This document shows positions 25,725 through 34,447 of a stretch of DNA of 64,000 nt, one piece after another; position 1 is the stretch's first letter, and the number at the start of each line of letters is the position of its first letter. The position numbers were made by a program, and so were the translations under genes. The DNA comes from Neobacillus niacini. Lineage in GTDB: Bacteria; Bacillota; Bacilli; Bacillales; Cytobacillaceae. The notes beneath the pieces are model-generated. The model was given only the letters and a program-made list of their open reading frames with translations. It had not been told where the DNA came from and did not search any database. The stretch is taken from NCBI RefSeq assembly GCF_000759675.1, contig NZ_BAWM01000152.1, forward strand, positions 482,507-546,506. Reading direction: 5' to 3'.

Positions 25725-26620
25725 ACTCTTCTCCCTCGCTTATACCAATCCATTTGCATGTAAATTAATAAGCTGCCTACTAACAGTGAAATTACTGCTA
25801 AAACCACATTCATCGCAATGGCAATCGGCTGTCGTTCTAATCCAAACTGACTATACTCATGGAAAGCTTCAACTGGGATAGACCTAAAGGATGTGCTTGC
25901 AATGAGCGCAGGAATCTCATAAGCTCCTAAAGTGAATGCAAAAACTACCCACATCCCGCCAACCCACATGGGTAATAAGATCGGGATAATAACCCATCTT
26001 ACTGTTTGAGAAAAGGTTGAGCCCAATGCTCTTGCCTGATCTCTCCAATCAGAAATTAATTTTAAAATAAATGGATAAATGAGCAAAACAATGAAAGGAA
26101 CTTCCTTCCACATATAGGCTAATAGGACGCCTATACCCCATTCATCATGAACGAGGACCGGGAATTCCTCTAGCTTGTCAATCCAGCCAAAATAATAGGC
26201 AATTCGTGAATACCAGCCACTTTGCATAAAAACTTGAATGAGGAGGTATGCAGCCAATAAATGAGGTATTCCGATTGGAAGCTGAAAAATGATATGCAGC
26301 CATTTCCATCTAGCACTTTTTGTTGCTAAAAAAATGGCTGTAAGTAATCCAATGATCCCGGATAAAACTGCTACTGCGGCTGCAATTCCAACGGATACAG
26401 CTACTGATTGAAAAAAAGATGGATTCATAAGCTCCTTGTATGCCCAAAGAAGATCCTCTTCACCTAACAAAGAAATTTGATGAGAACTTCCAATACTTAG
26501 ACACAGAGCATGGAAGCTTCCGCCAATAAAAAAGAATAGCATAAACAAAAGGGCTGGTAGAATACCCAACAGCCCTTTATAACTATTTAATTGTACACGC
26601 AATCTATTTTTTTCCCACAT
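25718..26620 (-). CDS. ABC transporter permease (YnjC first half-like)
   Basis: 300 aa from the ATG at 26620, six TM helices, EAA-type loop DQARALGSTFSQTVRW. The frame is open to 26725, but those codons lie inside the binding-protein gene. GAGGATGG precedes the ATG at 26620, which gives a 17-nt overlap and the usual MWEKNRLR start. Forms the channel with the next gene product. Confidence 0.87.
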   Translation of the reverse strand: MWEKNRLRVQLNSYKGLLGILPALLFMLFFFIGGSFHALCLSIGSSHQISLLGEEDLLWAYKELMNPSFFQSVAVSVGIAAAVAVLSGIIGLLTAIFLATKSARWKWLHIIFQLPIGIPHLLAAYLLIQVFMQSGWYSRIAYYFGWIDKLEEFPVLVHDEWGIGVLLAYMWKEVPFIVLLIYPFILKLISDWRDQARALGSTFSQTVRWVIIPILLPMWVGGMWVVFAFTLGAYEIPALIASTSFRSIPVEAFHEYSQFGLERQPIAIAMNVVLAVISLLVGSLLIYMQMDWYKRGRRVW

Positions 26621-27851
26621 TTTCAATCCATCCTCGTTCAAGCCATTGGACATATTCTGCTCCAATCTCAGGGATTCGATGATTGGACAATTCGTCCTGT
26701 GATAAAGTTGCCTTCCCACGGTCAATGGATTCCATTACTTTTTTATCTTCATCAGATAATTTATCCACTGAAAGTGACATGGTTTCACCCCAATACTCAA
26801 GGTCCATTTTCTTTAATTGAGCCTCTGGGGAAAGTAGATAATCAATAAGTACTAAAGCACCATTTGCATTCGGTGCATTATATGGGATTGCGAGAAAATG
26901 AGAATTAGCAAGAGTCCCTTTATCGAATACAAACGTTCTCGTAGTATCCGGGAATTCGCCACTTTTAATTAAATTTGAAGCGTTGGCTTCATCATAGCCC
27001 ATCGTCATCCATACTTCACCATTCTTATATAATTGTTTAAGCTGTGCGATGGACTGAGGATACGATTTTCCTTCACGCCATAAATAGGGCTTCATCTCAT
27101 TAAGTACTTTCCAAACTTTATCATCTTCATTATCTATTAATGCTTCATCATAGTCGTTTAAAAATGCTTTGTAATTTTCAGTTTGATAATGAAGGACATG
27201 ACGGACAAATGCACTTCCTGTAAAATCTGGCGGCGCTGGGTAAGTGAATTTCCCTGGGTTTTTCTTAACCCAATCCTTTAATTCACTGATAGACTTAGGT
27301 GGGTTGGTCATTTTGCTAGAATCATAAGCAAATACAAATTGCACCTTTCCCCAAGGGGCTTCATAGCCTTCAATCGGAAATCCAAAATCATATTTTATAT
27401 CATCACTTTCAGTATCGACATAGTTCTGAAAATTTGGTAGTTTCTCAGTAAAAGGTCCTAAAAGCAGCCCCTCCTGCTTAGCAATTTTAAAGTTTTCACC
27501 GTTAATCCACAAAACATCCATTTCACCTGATGTTTTATTTGCTTTTTTCTCAGTCATTAACTTATTGATAAATTCTGTTGCATCCATTGGATAACGTTTT
27601 AATTCAACATTATATTTTTCTTTTAACCTAGGTGCAACCCACTCATCAATGTACTTGTTAATCCCTTCATCCCCGCCCCACATAAAGAAATTCACTTTAG
27701 TGCCACGGGCATTGTCTTTAATGCCTTTCCAATCACTTGTTAAAATATTTTTATCTATAGGTTTCGTTTCATTTTTATTATCTGATGTGCAGGCAGATAA
27801 AAACAATATCAACATAATCAGAATACTGTTAATACAACGTGATTTTTTCAT
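26604..27851 (-). CDS. ABC transporter substrate-binding lipoprotein (YnjB-like)
   Basis: 415 aa. Lipoprotein signal ending LFLSACTSD. Motifs FFMWGGDEGINKYIDEWV, VLWINGENFKIAKQEGLL and GYEAPWGKVQFVFAYD are typical of the YnjB group of binding proteins. Ligand unknown; the group resembles iron(III)/thiamine/spermidine binders in fold only. Start set at 27851 (GGAAGGG 7 nt upstream); the ATG at 27857 overlaps that site. Confidence 0.88.
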   Translation of the reverse strand: MKKSRCINSILIMLILFLSACTSDNKNETKPIDKNILTSDWKGIKDNARGTKVNFFMWGGDEGINKYIDEWVAPRLKEKYNVELKRYPMDATEFINKLMTEKKANKTSGEMDVLWINGENFKIAKQEGLLLGPFTEKLPNFQNYVDTESDDIKYDFGFPIEGYEAPWGKVQFVFAYDSSKMTNPPKSISELKDWVKKNPGKFTYPAPPDFTGSAFVRHVLHYQTENYKAFLNDYDEALIDNEDDKVWKVLNEMKPYLWREGKSYPQSIAQLKQLYKNGEVWMTMGYDEANASNLIKSGEFPDTTRTFVFDKGTLANSHFLAIPYNAPNANGALVLIDYLLSPEAQLKKMDLEYWGETMSLSVDKLSDEDKKVMESIDRGKATLSQDELSNHRIPEIGAEYVQWLERGWIENVGKK

Positions 27852-27863
27852 AAACATCCCTTC

Positions 27864-28067
27864 CTATAACCTGCAGCTAGATTTACAATTAAAATAATTT
27901 TCCCATAGTCCTAAAAATTTAAATAAAGCTAAGCTAAAACCATGGACTGCCAGAAATGATGATAAGTTAAATGAGACAATTAAGCAATAAACATTAAAAA
28001 ACATAATCCCAACTAACAATAGCCATCGACTGTGCCAAATGATTTTTTGCATTTTTTTAGCATTCAT
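27864..28067 (-). CDS. Small membrane protein in the selenoprotein/ynj operon, hypothetical
   Basis: 67 aa, not recognised. Basic start (MNAKKMQK) and two hydrophobic segments (about 14-36 and 38-52); three Cys, two of them near the end (NCKSSC). Its ATG overlaps the selenoprotein stop (ATGA) and its stop overlaps the ribosome site of the binding-protein gene, so it is held in a translationally coupled chain. This is the best evidence that it is real. Confidence 0.6.
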   Translation of the reverse strand: MNAKKMQKIIWHSRWLLLVGIMFFNVYCLIVSFNLSSFLAVHGFSLALFKFLGLWENYFNCKSSCRL

Positions 28068-28819
28068 TTCTTATTCTTTCCTTTCCACTTATATGGAAGT
28101 TTGATCATCGTTTCTGGGGAATTTATCTCCCTTAAATAATGCATAGCGTCAAGAAGGATTTGTCTTTGCATATCTAATTCTCCTGCTCTTCCAAAGCTTC
28201 TCCCTAATGGAAAGCGAATGTGTAACGATCTTGGAACCCGTACTTTTTGAGTTAAATCCACTAAATGTGAAATAGAGATCGTCGGTATCCCAGCCTTTTC
28301 AATTGCATATTGAATCAATCCCACGGATTGATGGCATATATATCAGCCAGGATTAAGGATGACAGCATCGACCTTTTCCTCTTTCAACTGTTTAAGGATT
28401 AATGGAATCGTTTCTTCAATTAAAGGTTCAGTATTTGGGATATACCCCATTACACCATAATGTGTCTGAGCTGTTCCCCCGATGATTCCTTCTTCAGCAA
28501 GTTCTTTAAGACGAAATAGCGGAAATACACAGTTAATATCTCTATCTGCATCTGATCGATCAAAGTGAGTATGACTTATCATTAATTCCTGTTCTTGTGC
28601 TACTGCTGGAATAAACCGAACAGTATGATCCCCAGCTTCCACATCAAACACAGGCTGCGACTTTAAATGAACACCAGCTGTTGTGACTAAAGCAAAGACT
28701 GCTTCATTCGTTGGTTTGGTGAAATTTGTTATTGGAATTTCTCCTGGAATGGGGTCAACCATGTGCTTCGCCCGTTGACTGACAATCGATTCAATTAAAC
28801 GATTCCCAGATAATTTCAC
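28064..28819 (-). CDS. Selenoprotein of the GrdB/PrdB-like (glycine/betaine/proline reductase B) family, in-frame UGA
   Basis: Two apparent ORFs (28343-28819 and 28064-28324) are in one frame, separated by one TGA at 28343-28345. Read as selenocysteine, the product is 251 aa with a redox motif of NPG-Sec-YICHQSVGLI (residue 159), UxxCH. The protein continues in family style after it (VGLIQYAIEKAGIPTISIS). Within 18 nt of the UGA begins a hairpin loop meeting bacterial SECIS rules (28314-28332). The ATGA start overlaps the upstream gene and its own stop overlaps the next, so translation through the UGA is expected. Catalysis probably concerns a carbonyl or thiol/selenol intermediate; substrate unknown. 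Cysteine homologues exist in this family. A degraded gene is the alternative, but the intact second half argues against it. Confidence 0.8.
28314..28332 (-). promoter_or_regulatory. Putative bacterial SECIS element
   Basis: Minus-strand 8-bp stem ATCAATCC / GGATTGAT with loop GTG. The loop starts 18 nt after the UGA (28343-28345) and has G first. Known bSECIS elements have an apical loop of 3-14 nt with a G in the first two positions, 16-37 nt downstream of UGA. A second 4-5 bp helix lies below a 3x3 internal loop. Confidence 0.7.
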
Positions 28820-29790
28820 ACCTTCCTCCCCCTTTCAACCATCCAAAAAAATCCCCCTGCTAAACTAGATAACGAAACAAGCAAGAAAAACATTAGCGAT
28901 ACGGTTACAGATATTTCATCTGGAACCCCGAGTTCATGAAAAAAGAAAATATAACAGCCTTCACGAACCCCAATACCATTTACGCTTATTGGCAGCATGG
29001 TAAGCACGGAAATAAGTGTGATAATCATTAGCAATTCCACCCACGGCACAGAAATGTCGAAGGATAATAACAATAAATGATTGATTAGCGCCATTCCAAC
29101 TTGGAATAGAATCGAGAGAATCGCAATCCATAGCCACCACTTTATTCCTTCTTTGCGATAATCTGAGGCTGCTTCTCCTATTTTGACAAGCGAGCCCTTC
29201 AATTTTTGCAGTCCTATGGCATCTTTTGTGTGAGGGATTTCCTTCTTCACTCGAGACTCCTGTTTGATCCATCTACCTGCTAACAGAAACACTAGTAGGA
29301 TTATCCCTGTTCCGAGAAAGATAGGGAAAAGAAATTCTCTAGCTGATTCCATAGAAAAGGAGGCAAAAATGGCAATGACTATTAATGCGGCACCACTCGT
29401 AATCCGTTCAAATCCAACAGAGGCGGTCGCAATAGGAATTCCCGTTATTCTACCTAAATAGTAAACTCGAGCCACATCCCCGCCGACACTACCTGGCAGA
29501 AAATTATTAAAAAATAGACCGATATAATAGAGACGCCCCAATTTATTAAATGAGGCGCCTTTCTTATCGACTTGATTGAATGAAGAGTCGACGAGCATTT
29601 TCCATTTCAAAATACTAGGTGTCACTGTTAATTGGATTGCTATGGCTGCTGCAATAATATAAAAGAGGGAGCCTTGTTTGGCTATCTCAAGAATTTTATT
29701 CCACTCAAACTTATTTACTAGCCATAAGAATAGTAGAGTACTCCCTACTATTCTTATAACTAAACCTTTTTTATCCAACTTTGTTTCCAT
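28816..29790 (-). CDS. Lysylphosphatidylglycerol synthase-like membrane protein (UPF0104 flippase fold)
   Basis: 324 aa, about eight TM helices. LPGSVGGDVARVYYLG and ISVNGIGVREGCYIFFF are family signatures. The soluble aminoacyl-transferase domain of MprF is absent, so it is the flippase-like half only. Likely handles a lipid or lipid-linked molecule. Overlaps the TVP38 gene by 20 nt and the selenoprotein by 4 nt. Confidence 0.85.
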   Translation of the reverse strand: METKLDKKGLVIRIVGSTLLFLWLVNKFEWNKILEIAKQGSLFYIIAAAIAIQLTVTPSILKWKMLVDSSFNQVDKKGASFNKLGRLYYIGLFFNNFLPGSVGGDVARVYYLGRITGIPIATASVGFERITSGAALIVIAIFASFSMESAREFLFPIFLGTGIILLVFLLAGRWIKQESRVKKEIPHTKDAIGLQKLKGSLVKIGEAASDYRKEGIKWWLWIAILSILFQVGMALINHLLLLSFDISVPWVELLMIITLISVLTMLPISVNGIGVREGCYIFFFHELGVPDEISVTVSLMFFLLVSLSSLAGGFFWMVERGRKV

Positions 29791-30961
29791 CTACCTTTAC
29801 CCCTTGCTTCACCTTACTCCATCCTTGGAATTTCGGACGAAGAATCATACCAATCACAGCTAGCGCGATGACAATTGTAAATAGGAAGAACAAAATCTGT
29901 ACGGTGCTCGTTGCATTTTCACCGAGATAGGAATATAGAATCGTTGCAGGTAATTGCCCAAGGCCAGTAGCCCAGAAGAACTGCCAGAAAGAAATGGACG
30001 TAACACCAGTTGCATAACTAACTAAATCAAAAGAAACAATTGGAACAAGTCGTGCAATAAAAACGGCATGTTTTCCGTACTTAGCAAAAAATTGATCCCA
30101 CCAAGTTAATGCTTTCTTGGTAACAATTTTTTCAACAACTGGTCTTCCTAAAAATTTTGCAAGGTAGAAACAAAGGATGGCTCCTGCCATGGCACTGCTC
30201 CATGAGAGAATAGCGCCTAAACCCCAGCCAAATAAAAGCCCGTTTGCAAAGGTAATGACGAATGCTGGCAGTGGTGCAATGATGGATTGAAAGACCATCA
30301 TTAGCCCGGAAATGACTGCAGCAAGAGGACCAAATGATAATAGATAATCTCTGAATCCTTCAACATCCGCGTCTTTTAAATAGACCATTGATTTATTGAT
30401 TGTACTCTGAATCTCACCTTGTCCGAGGTATATTAAAATAAAGAAAGCAATTATGCCAAATAATGACATCATCCCAAACTTCTTCAGTTTTGATAATTGA
30501 TTCCATCCACTAGTAGTTTCGTCCTCAATACGATCATTTTTCATTAGATTTAAGACTAGAAGGGCAATACCCAATGGAATGATAATCATTAATAGATTAT
30601 TCATTCCTCCTAGGGTTGTCAGATGATCCATGAATAGTGCTTTTCTTACAACATTAGCAGGGAGAATGGCTAGGCTACCTTGCGAAATTGTAATAAAAGC
30701 AATAACACCCAAACTTGCAATTGCGCTTATCGTGGTCGCTAATGAAGATTCCCAGATAGCAAGTTTCTTAGCATTCATAAACGTTTTTAAAAAGTAAAAC
30801 CATAGTCCAGTAAGAAGCGAAACAGTTACAAAATATTCACTTTCAAAACACATATCAATAAATGAATTTTGAATCATCAGTAAGGCTAGAGCCAATCCAA
30901 TAAGGAGGAATAGCACTATTGAAGAAACCAAGGATCCGAGTCCACGGAATATGTTTTTCAT
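29771..30961 (-). CDS. TVP38/TMEM64 (SNARE-associated, DedA-type) membrane protein, YdjX/YdjZ-like
   Basis: 396 aa. Five N-terminal TM helices unusual for the family, then a VTT domain from about 210 with PLPAFVITFANGLLFGWG, FYLAKFLG and FIARLVPIVSFDLVSY. DedA/TVP38 proteins move lipids or ions. Start 30961 uses AAGGTGAT upstream; 30970 (GTG) is possible. E. coli ydjX and ydjZ of the homologous cluster encode the same family. Confidence 0.88.
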   Translation of the reverse strand: MKNIFRGLGSLVSSIVLFLLIGLALALLMIQNSFIDMCFESEYFVTVSLLTGLWFYFLKTFMNAKKLAIWESSLATTISAIASLGVIAFITISQGSLAILPANVVRKALFMDHLTTLGGMNNLLMIIIPLGIALLVLNLMKNDRIEDETTSGWNQLSKLKKFGMMSLFGIIAFFILIYLGQGEIQSTINKSMVYLKDADVEGFRDYLLSFGPLAAVISGLMMVFQSIIAPLPAFVITFANGLLFGWGLGAILSWSSAMAGAILCFYLAKFLGRPVVEKIVTKKALTWWDQFFAKYGKHAVFIARLVPIVSFDLVSYATGVTSISFWQFFWATGLGQLPATILYSYLGENATSTVQILFFLFTIVIALAVIGMILRPKFQGWSKVKQGVKVDGNKVG

Positions 30962-30974
30962 TTTCATCACCTTA

Positions 30975-31412
30975 TTAATTTACAATCGAATACGTTAAAA
31001 CTACAGGTGTTCCGTCCTCCGGAAGGATGTCTGGGTTACCAAAGAATTCAGCATGACCACCTTCAAAAGCACCTACAGGTTGAGAAGAGTTACTTGTAAT
31101 CCCGGCTGGACAGCTATCAAAGCACATAAAGCAGCCAGTGTTTTTTGCTTCTTGAACATCATAGTTTCCACCAAATCGATAAACTAGTTTTTTTCCTGTT
31201 GTATCAATAAATACATCATTAATGTCATATTCTTTTTCTGCCTCTTCCCATGTAATGGTTACATTCACTTCATCACCTAAGATAAACTTTCCATCAGCTT
31301 TTTCTTCAAACTCTTTACTTGTGTCGCCGCCTTTATCAACTGCAGGTACACCACCAAGTTCAACTAAAGCTTCATTTTGGTTTCGCTCCCAAGGATATTT
31401 AGTCACAAACAC
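30975..31412 (-). pseudogene. YdjY-like cysteine-motif protein, probably N-terminally truncated
   Basis: 145 codons from a GTG at 31412. The conserved block is FVTKYPW, NEALVELGGVP, DVFIDTTGKKLVYRFGGNY and NTGCFMCFDSCPAGI (CxxCxxxCP), suggesting Fe-S or metal binding. Codons before the GTG are protein-like (NNSQNWQIV) up to a TAA at about 31441, but neither ribosome site nor signal peptide exists. E. coli YdjY, in the equivalent place next to ydjX/ydjZ, has a similar length of core preceded by a secreted N-terminal domain. I infer that the first part was lost. It may still be translated from the GTG. Confidence 0.5.
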
Positions 31413-31773
31413 TATCTGCCAGTTTTGTGAGTTATTAACTTTTTAGGTTAATATAAGAATATCATAAAAAATTAATAGTTTACGTTTGCCTATCGTTCAA
31501 AAAATCGACAAAAAGTTGTGTTTTTTTTGTTAACTGAGCTGCTTTTTGAAAAATAAAAAATGAATCCCCTTGAAAAAAAACCTTATTTTATAAGGTTTAT
31601 AACCATTACATACCTGATTGGCATACACATTATAATTAAATATGATTGTAAGATAAATTCAATATATCTATTTGTCCGGTTGATACTCATCGACTTTTTA
31701 TATAGACAAATATTGGTTAAAAAGAGTTGAAACTATATCGCTGATACAATTTCTCAAGACCAATAAAATGCAA
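31413..31773. other. Intergenic leader of the TVP38-selenoprotein-ynj operon
   Basis: A+T-rich gap of about 360 bp without a gene. It must hold the operon promoter, which I could not place with confidence. It contains an AACCTTAT/ATAAGGTT hairpin at 31579-31597 followed by eight T on the minus strand, resembling an attenuator. Confidence 0.5.
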
Positions 31774-31800
31774 AAAAAGTACGTCAACGACGCACTTTTT
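31774..31800 (-). terminator. Terminator of the ABC-F gene
   Basis: 12-bp stem AAAAAGTACGTC / GACGCACTTTTT (one mismatch), loop AAC, then T-rich on the minus strand. Confidence 0.85.
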
Positions 31801-33688
31801 ACTCGCTTTCCGCTATTTCAGCTAGATATTCCCATCTTTCGATTAAATACTCGAGCTTTTCGTTTAATTCTGCTTCTAATTTCATTAATTCTTGCGCTTT
31901 TGTGAAATCGCTGCCTGTGTTTCCCATTTCTTCCGCAACCTCTTCTAATCGAGCTTCCGTTTTAGAGATTACTTCGTCAATTTCTTCCCACTCTTTTTTC
32001 TCCTTAAAGGTCATTCTTTTCTTTTTTTCCTTTTCTGGAGCTTTAGTTGGTGCAGCCGTACTAGTTACATCCTTTTTCGCTTCTACAGCAGATTCTTTTT
32101 CTAGATATTCGCTGTAATTTCCATAAAAAGAATCAATTTGCCCTTCACCACGCAAGACAAGCAGCTGGTCTACCACTTTATCAAGGAAATATCGGTCATG
32201 GGATACTGTGATTACCACGCCAGGAAATTCTTCGAGATAATCTTCAAGAACCGTCAATGTCTGAGTATCGAGATCATTTGTCGGCTCGTCCAGTAAAAGG
32301 ACATTAGGAGCGGTCATTAATAGCTTCAACAAGTATAAACGACGCTTTTCTCCACCGGATAATTTACGAATTGGCGTTCCATGCGAAAATGGCGGGAAAA
32401 GAAAACGTTCGAGCATGAGTGCTGCAGATAATGTTTTACCATCTGACGTCTCAACCACTTCAGCGGTTTCTTTAATGTATTCAATCATCCGCTTGTTTTC
32501 ATCCATGTCCTCATTTTCCTGTGTATAATAAGCAATTTTCACCGTTTGTCCCATGATGAATTCACCTTCATCAAGCGGCAGCTTTTTAGCCAAGACATTT
32601 AAAAGGGTCGACTTTCCAGTTCCATTTCTACCTATTATCCCAAGTCTGTCACCTGGTTTTACTAGTAAATCAAAGTGATTTAATATTGTTTTTTCCCCGT
32701 AGCGCTTAGAGGCGTCCTTTAGTTCAAATACCTGTTTCCCAAGTCTGCTTCCATTAAGAGAGATATCTACTTTTTCTCCTGTTGGCTTCCCGCCTGAAAG
32801 CTTATCTTCCAGGTCATCGAAACGCTGAATCCGCGCTTTTTGTTTCGTTGTTCGTGCCTTAGCACCGCGTCTCATCCACTCAAGCTCTCGTCTAAAGAGA
32901 TTTTGTCTCTTTTCAAAGGTGGCAGCCTCATTTTCCTCACGAATCGCTTTTGCTTCCAAAAATGCAGCATAGTTCCCTTTATAGCTGTAGAGGTTCCCGC
33001 CATCAAGTTCAAACATTCTGTTCGCAACACGATCTAAAAAGTAACGATCATGTGTGACAAGAAGGATCGAGCCACTATATCGGCTTAAGTAATCCTCCAG
33101 CCACTTTACAGAGTCAAAGTCTAAGTGGTTTGTAGGCTCGTCAAGGATAAGTAAATCTGGTTCAGCAATTAGCACTTGAGCTAATGCTACACGTTTCTTC
33201 TGCCCCCCGGATAGCTCACCAATCTTCTTTGTAAAATCCTCAATACCGAGTTTCATTAAAATCGACTTGGCGTTTGTACTTGCGTCCCACGCATTTAAAG
33301 CGTCCATTTGCTTTTGCAATTGGAAAAGATCCTCTTGAACCTTTGTATCATTCGGTGTGATATTCAAGAGCAATAGTGTTTTTTCATATTCCCTCATCAG
33401 CTTTAGAATAGGTGCTTCACCGTGAAAGACCTGTTCTAAAACGGTTTTGGCTGGATCTAAATCTGGCTGCTGGTCTAAAAACGCAATCGAGTAATCCTTA
33501 CCAGTGATAATTTTTCCGTCATCCGGCTGATCTAAGCCTGCAATAATTTTTAATAGTGAAGATTTACCCGTCCCATTAATTCCAATTAAGCCCACTCGCT
33601 CTTTTTCACCAATCGTAATGGAAATTTGGTTAAAAAGCTGTTTTTCTCCATACGTTTTTGTAACATTTTCTACTGTGAGCATCTTCAT
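31799..33688 (-). CDS. ABC-F family ATPase (YfmR/Uup-type)
   Basis: 629 aa, two ATPase domains with Walker A GINGTGKSSLLK and GRNGTGKSTLLN, signatures LSGGQKKRVALAQ and LSGGEKRRLYLL, and Walker B LLILDEPTNHLD and LLLDEPTNDLD. A lysine/glutamate-rich linker joins to a C-terminal coiled coil of Uup type. No TM segments. ABC-F proteins act on ribosomes. I chose the ATG at 33688, which overlaps the upstream stop as ATGA and gives the same length as B. subtilis YfmR. Confidence 0.9.
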   Translation of the reverse strand: MKMLTVENVTKTYGEKQLFNQISITIGEKERVGLIGINGTGKSSLLKIIAGLDQPDDGKIITGKDYSIAFLDQQPDLDPAKTVLEQVFHGEAPILKLMREYEKTLLLLNITPNDTKVQEDLFQLQKQMDALNAWDASTNAKSILMKLGIEDFTKKIGELSGGQKKRVALAQVLIAEPDLLILDEPTNHLDFDSVKWLEDYLSRYSGSILLVTHDRYFLDRVANRMFELDGGNLYSYKGNYAAFLEAKAIREENEAATFEKRQNLFRRELEWMRRGAKARTTKQKARIQRFDDLEDKLSGGKPTGEKVDISLNGSRLGKQVFELKDASKRYGEKTILNHFDLLVKPGDRLGIIGRNGTGKSTLLNVLAKKLPLDEGEFIMGQTVKIAYYTQENEDMDENKRMIEYIKETAEVVETSDGKTLSAALMLERFLFPPFSHGTPIRKLSGGEKRRLYLLKLLMTAPNVLLLDEPTNDLDTQTLTVLEDYLEEFPGVVITVSHDRYFLDKVVDQLLVLRGEGQIDSFYGNYSEYLEKESAVEAKKDVTSTAAPTKAPEKEKKKRMTFKEKKEWEEIDEVISKTEARLEEVAEEMGNTGSDFTKAQELMKLEAELNEKLEYLIERWEYLAEIAESE

Positions 33689-34335
33689 CGGTCTTGACCA
33701 TCCCATTCTAGATAAAATTGTTCTAAAAAGTACTCCATCATTTGATGACGTTTTTCTGCCATTACCTTTGCTGTTTCTGTATTCAGTAGGTCCTTTAATT
33801 TTAATAATTTTTCATAGAAATGATGAATTGTCGTTGATTTCCCTTTTCGGTATTCTTCTAGACTCATTTCTTCTCGTACATTTAGATTTGGATTGTATAT
33901 GGGTTGTCCTTTTTTACCACCATATGCAAATGTTCTAGCAATACCAATCGCGCCAATAGCATCTAATCGATCAGCATCCTGTACAATTTTTGCCTCAATG
34001 GTTTTTAGCTCTGTACTTCTTCCGCCTTTATATGAAATCGAATCGATAATTTGAACAATTGCGTTTTGTGTCTCTTCAGACAATGAAATACTTTGTAAAA
34101 ATAAATCCAGCTTATTTTTCCCTGCTTCAGCACTGTCATTTAGCTTTTCGTCAGGGATATCATGCAAAAGTGCTGCCATTTCAATAATAAATGGGTCACC
34201 CGCTTTTTCTTGCATGCAAATATGTAATGCTGTCTGTCTGACGCGGTCAACATGGAACCAATCATGACCCGTTACGTCTTCACCTAATTCACTACGGACA
34301 AACGTTGTCGTTTGTTCTATAATTTGATCTTTCAT
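33685..34335 (-). CDS. HD-domain phosphohydrolase (YpgQ/YedJ-like)
   Basis: 216 aa. HD motif residues: HDWFHVDRVR (first His), LLHDIPDEKLN (HD pair), and QDADRLDAIG (last Asp). Family hydrolyses nucleotides; B. subtilis YpgQ is reported to act on nucleoside triphosphates. Start at 34335 has AAGGAAGGTG upstream; a longer frame to 34404 lacks one. Coupled to the ABC-F gene. Confidence 0.85.
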   Translation of the reverse strand: MKDQIIEQTTTFVRSELGEDVTGHDWFHVDRVRQTALHICMQEKAGDPFIIEMAALLHDIPDEKLNDSAEAGKNKLDLFLQSISLSEETQNAIVQIIDSISYKGGRSTELKTIEAKIVQDADRLDAIGAIGIARTFAYGGKKGQPIYNPNLNVREEMSLEEYRKGKSTTIHHFYEKLLKLKDLLNTETAKVMAEKRHQMMEYFLEQFYLEWDGQDR

Positions 34336-34447
34336 TAACGAAACACCTTCCTTCACCCTTGCTATTTTAACATGAAAAACACACAAAAAATAACCCCGAG
34401 CCAATTAAGGAACTCAATATTGAGGTGGTTGGGTGATTTTAATAGAA

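Noticed and set aside
25420..25881. 153-codon plus-strand ORF
   Set aside because: Antisense to two clear permease genes; no ribosome site.
28064..28324. Separate short gene starting at GTG 28324
   Set aside because: It has no ribosome site, is in frame with the upstream ORF across one TGA, and its supposed GTG is the loop of the SECIS hairpin.
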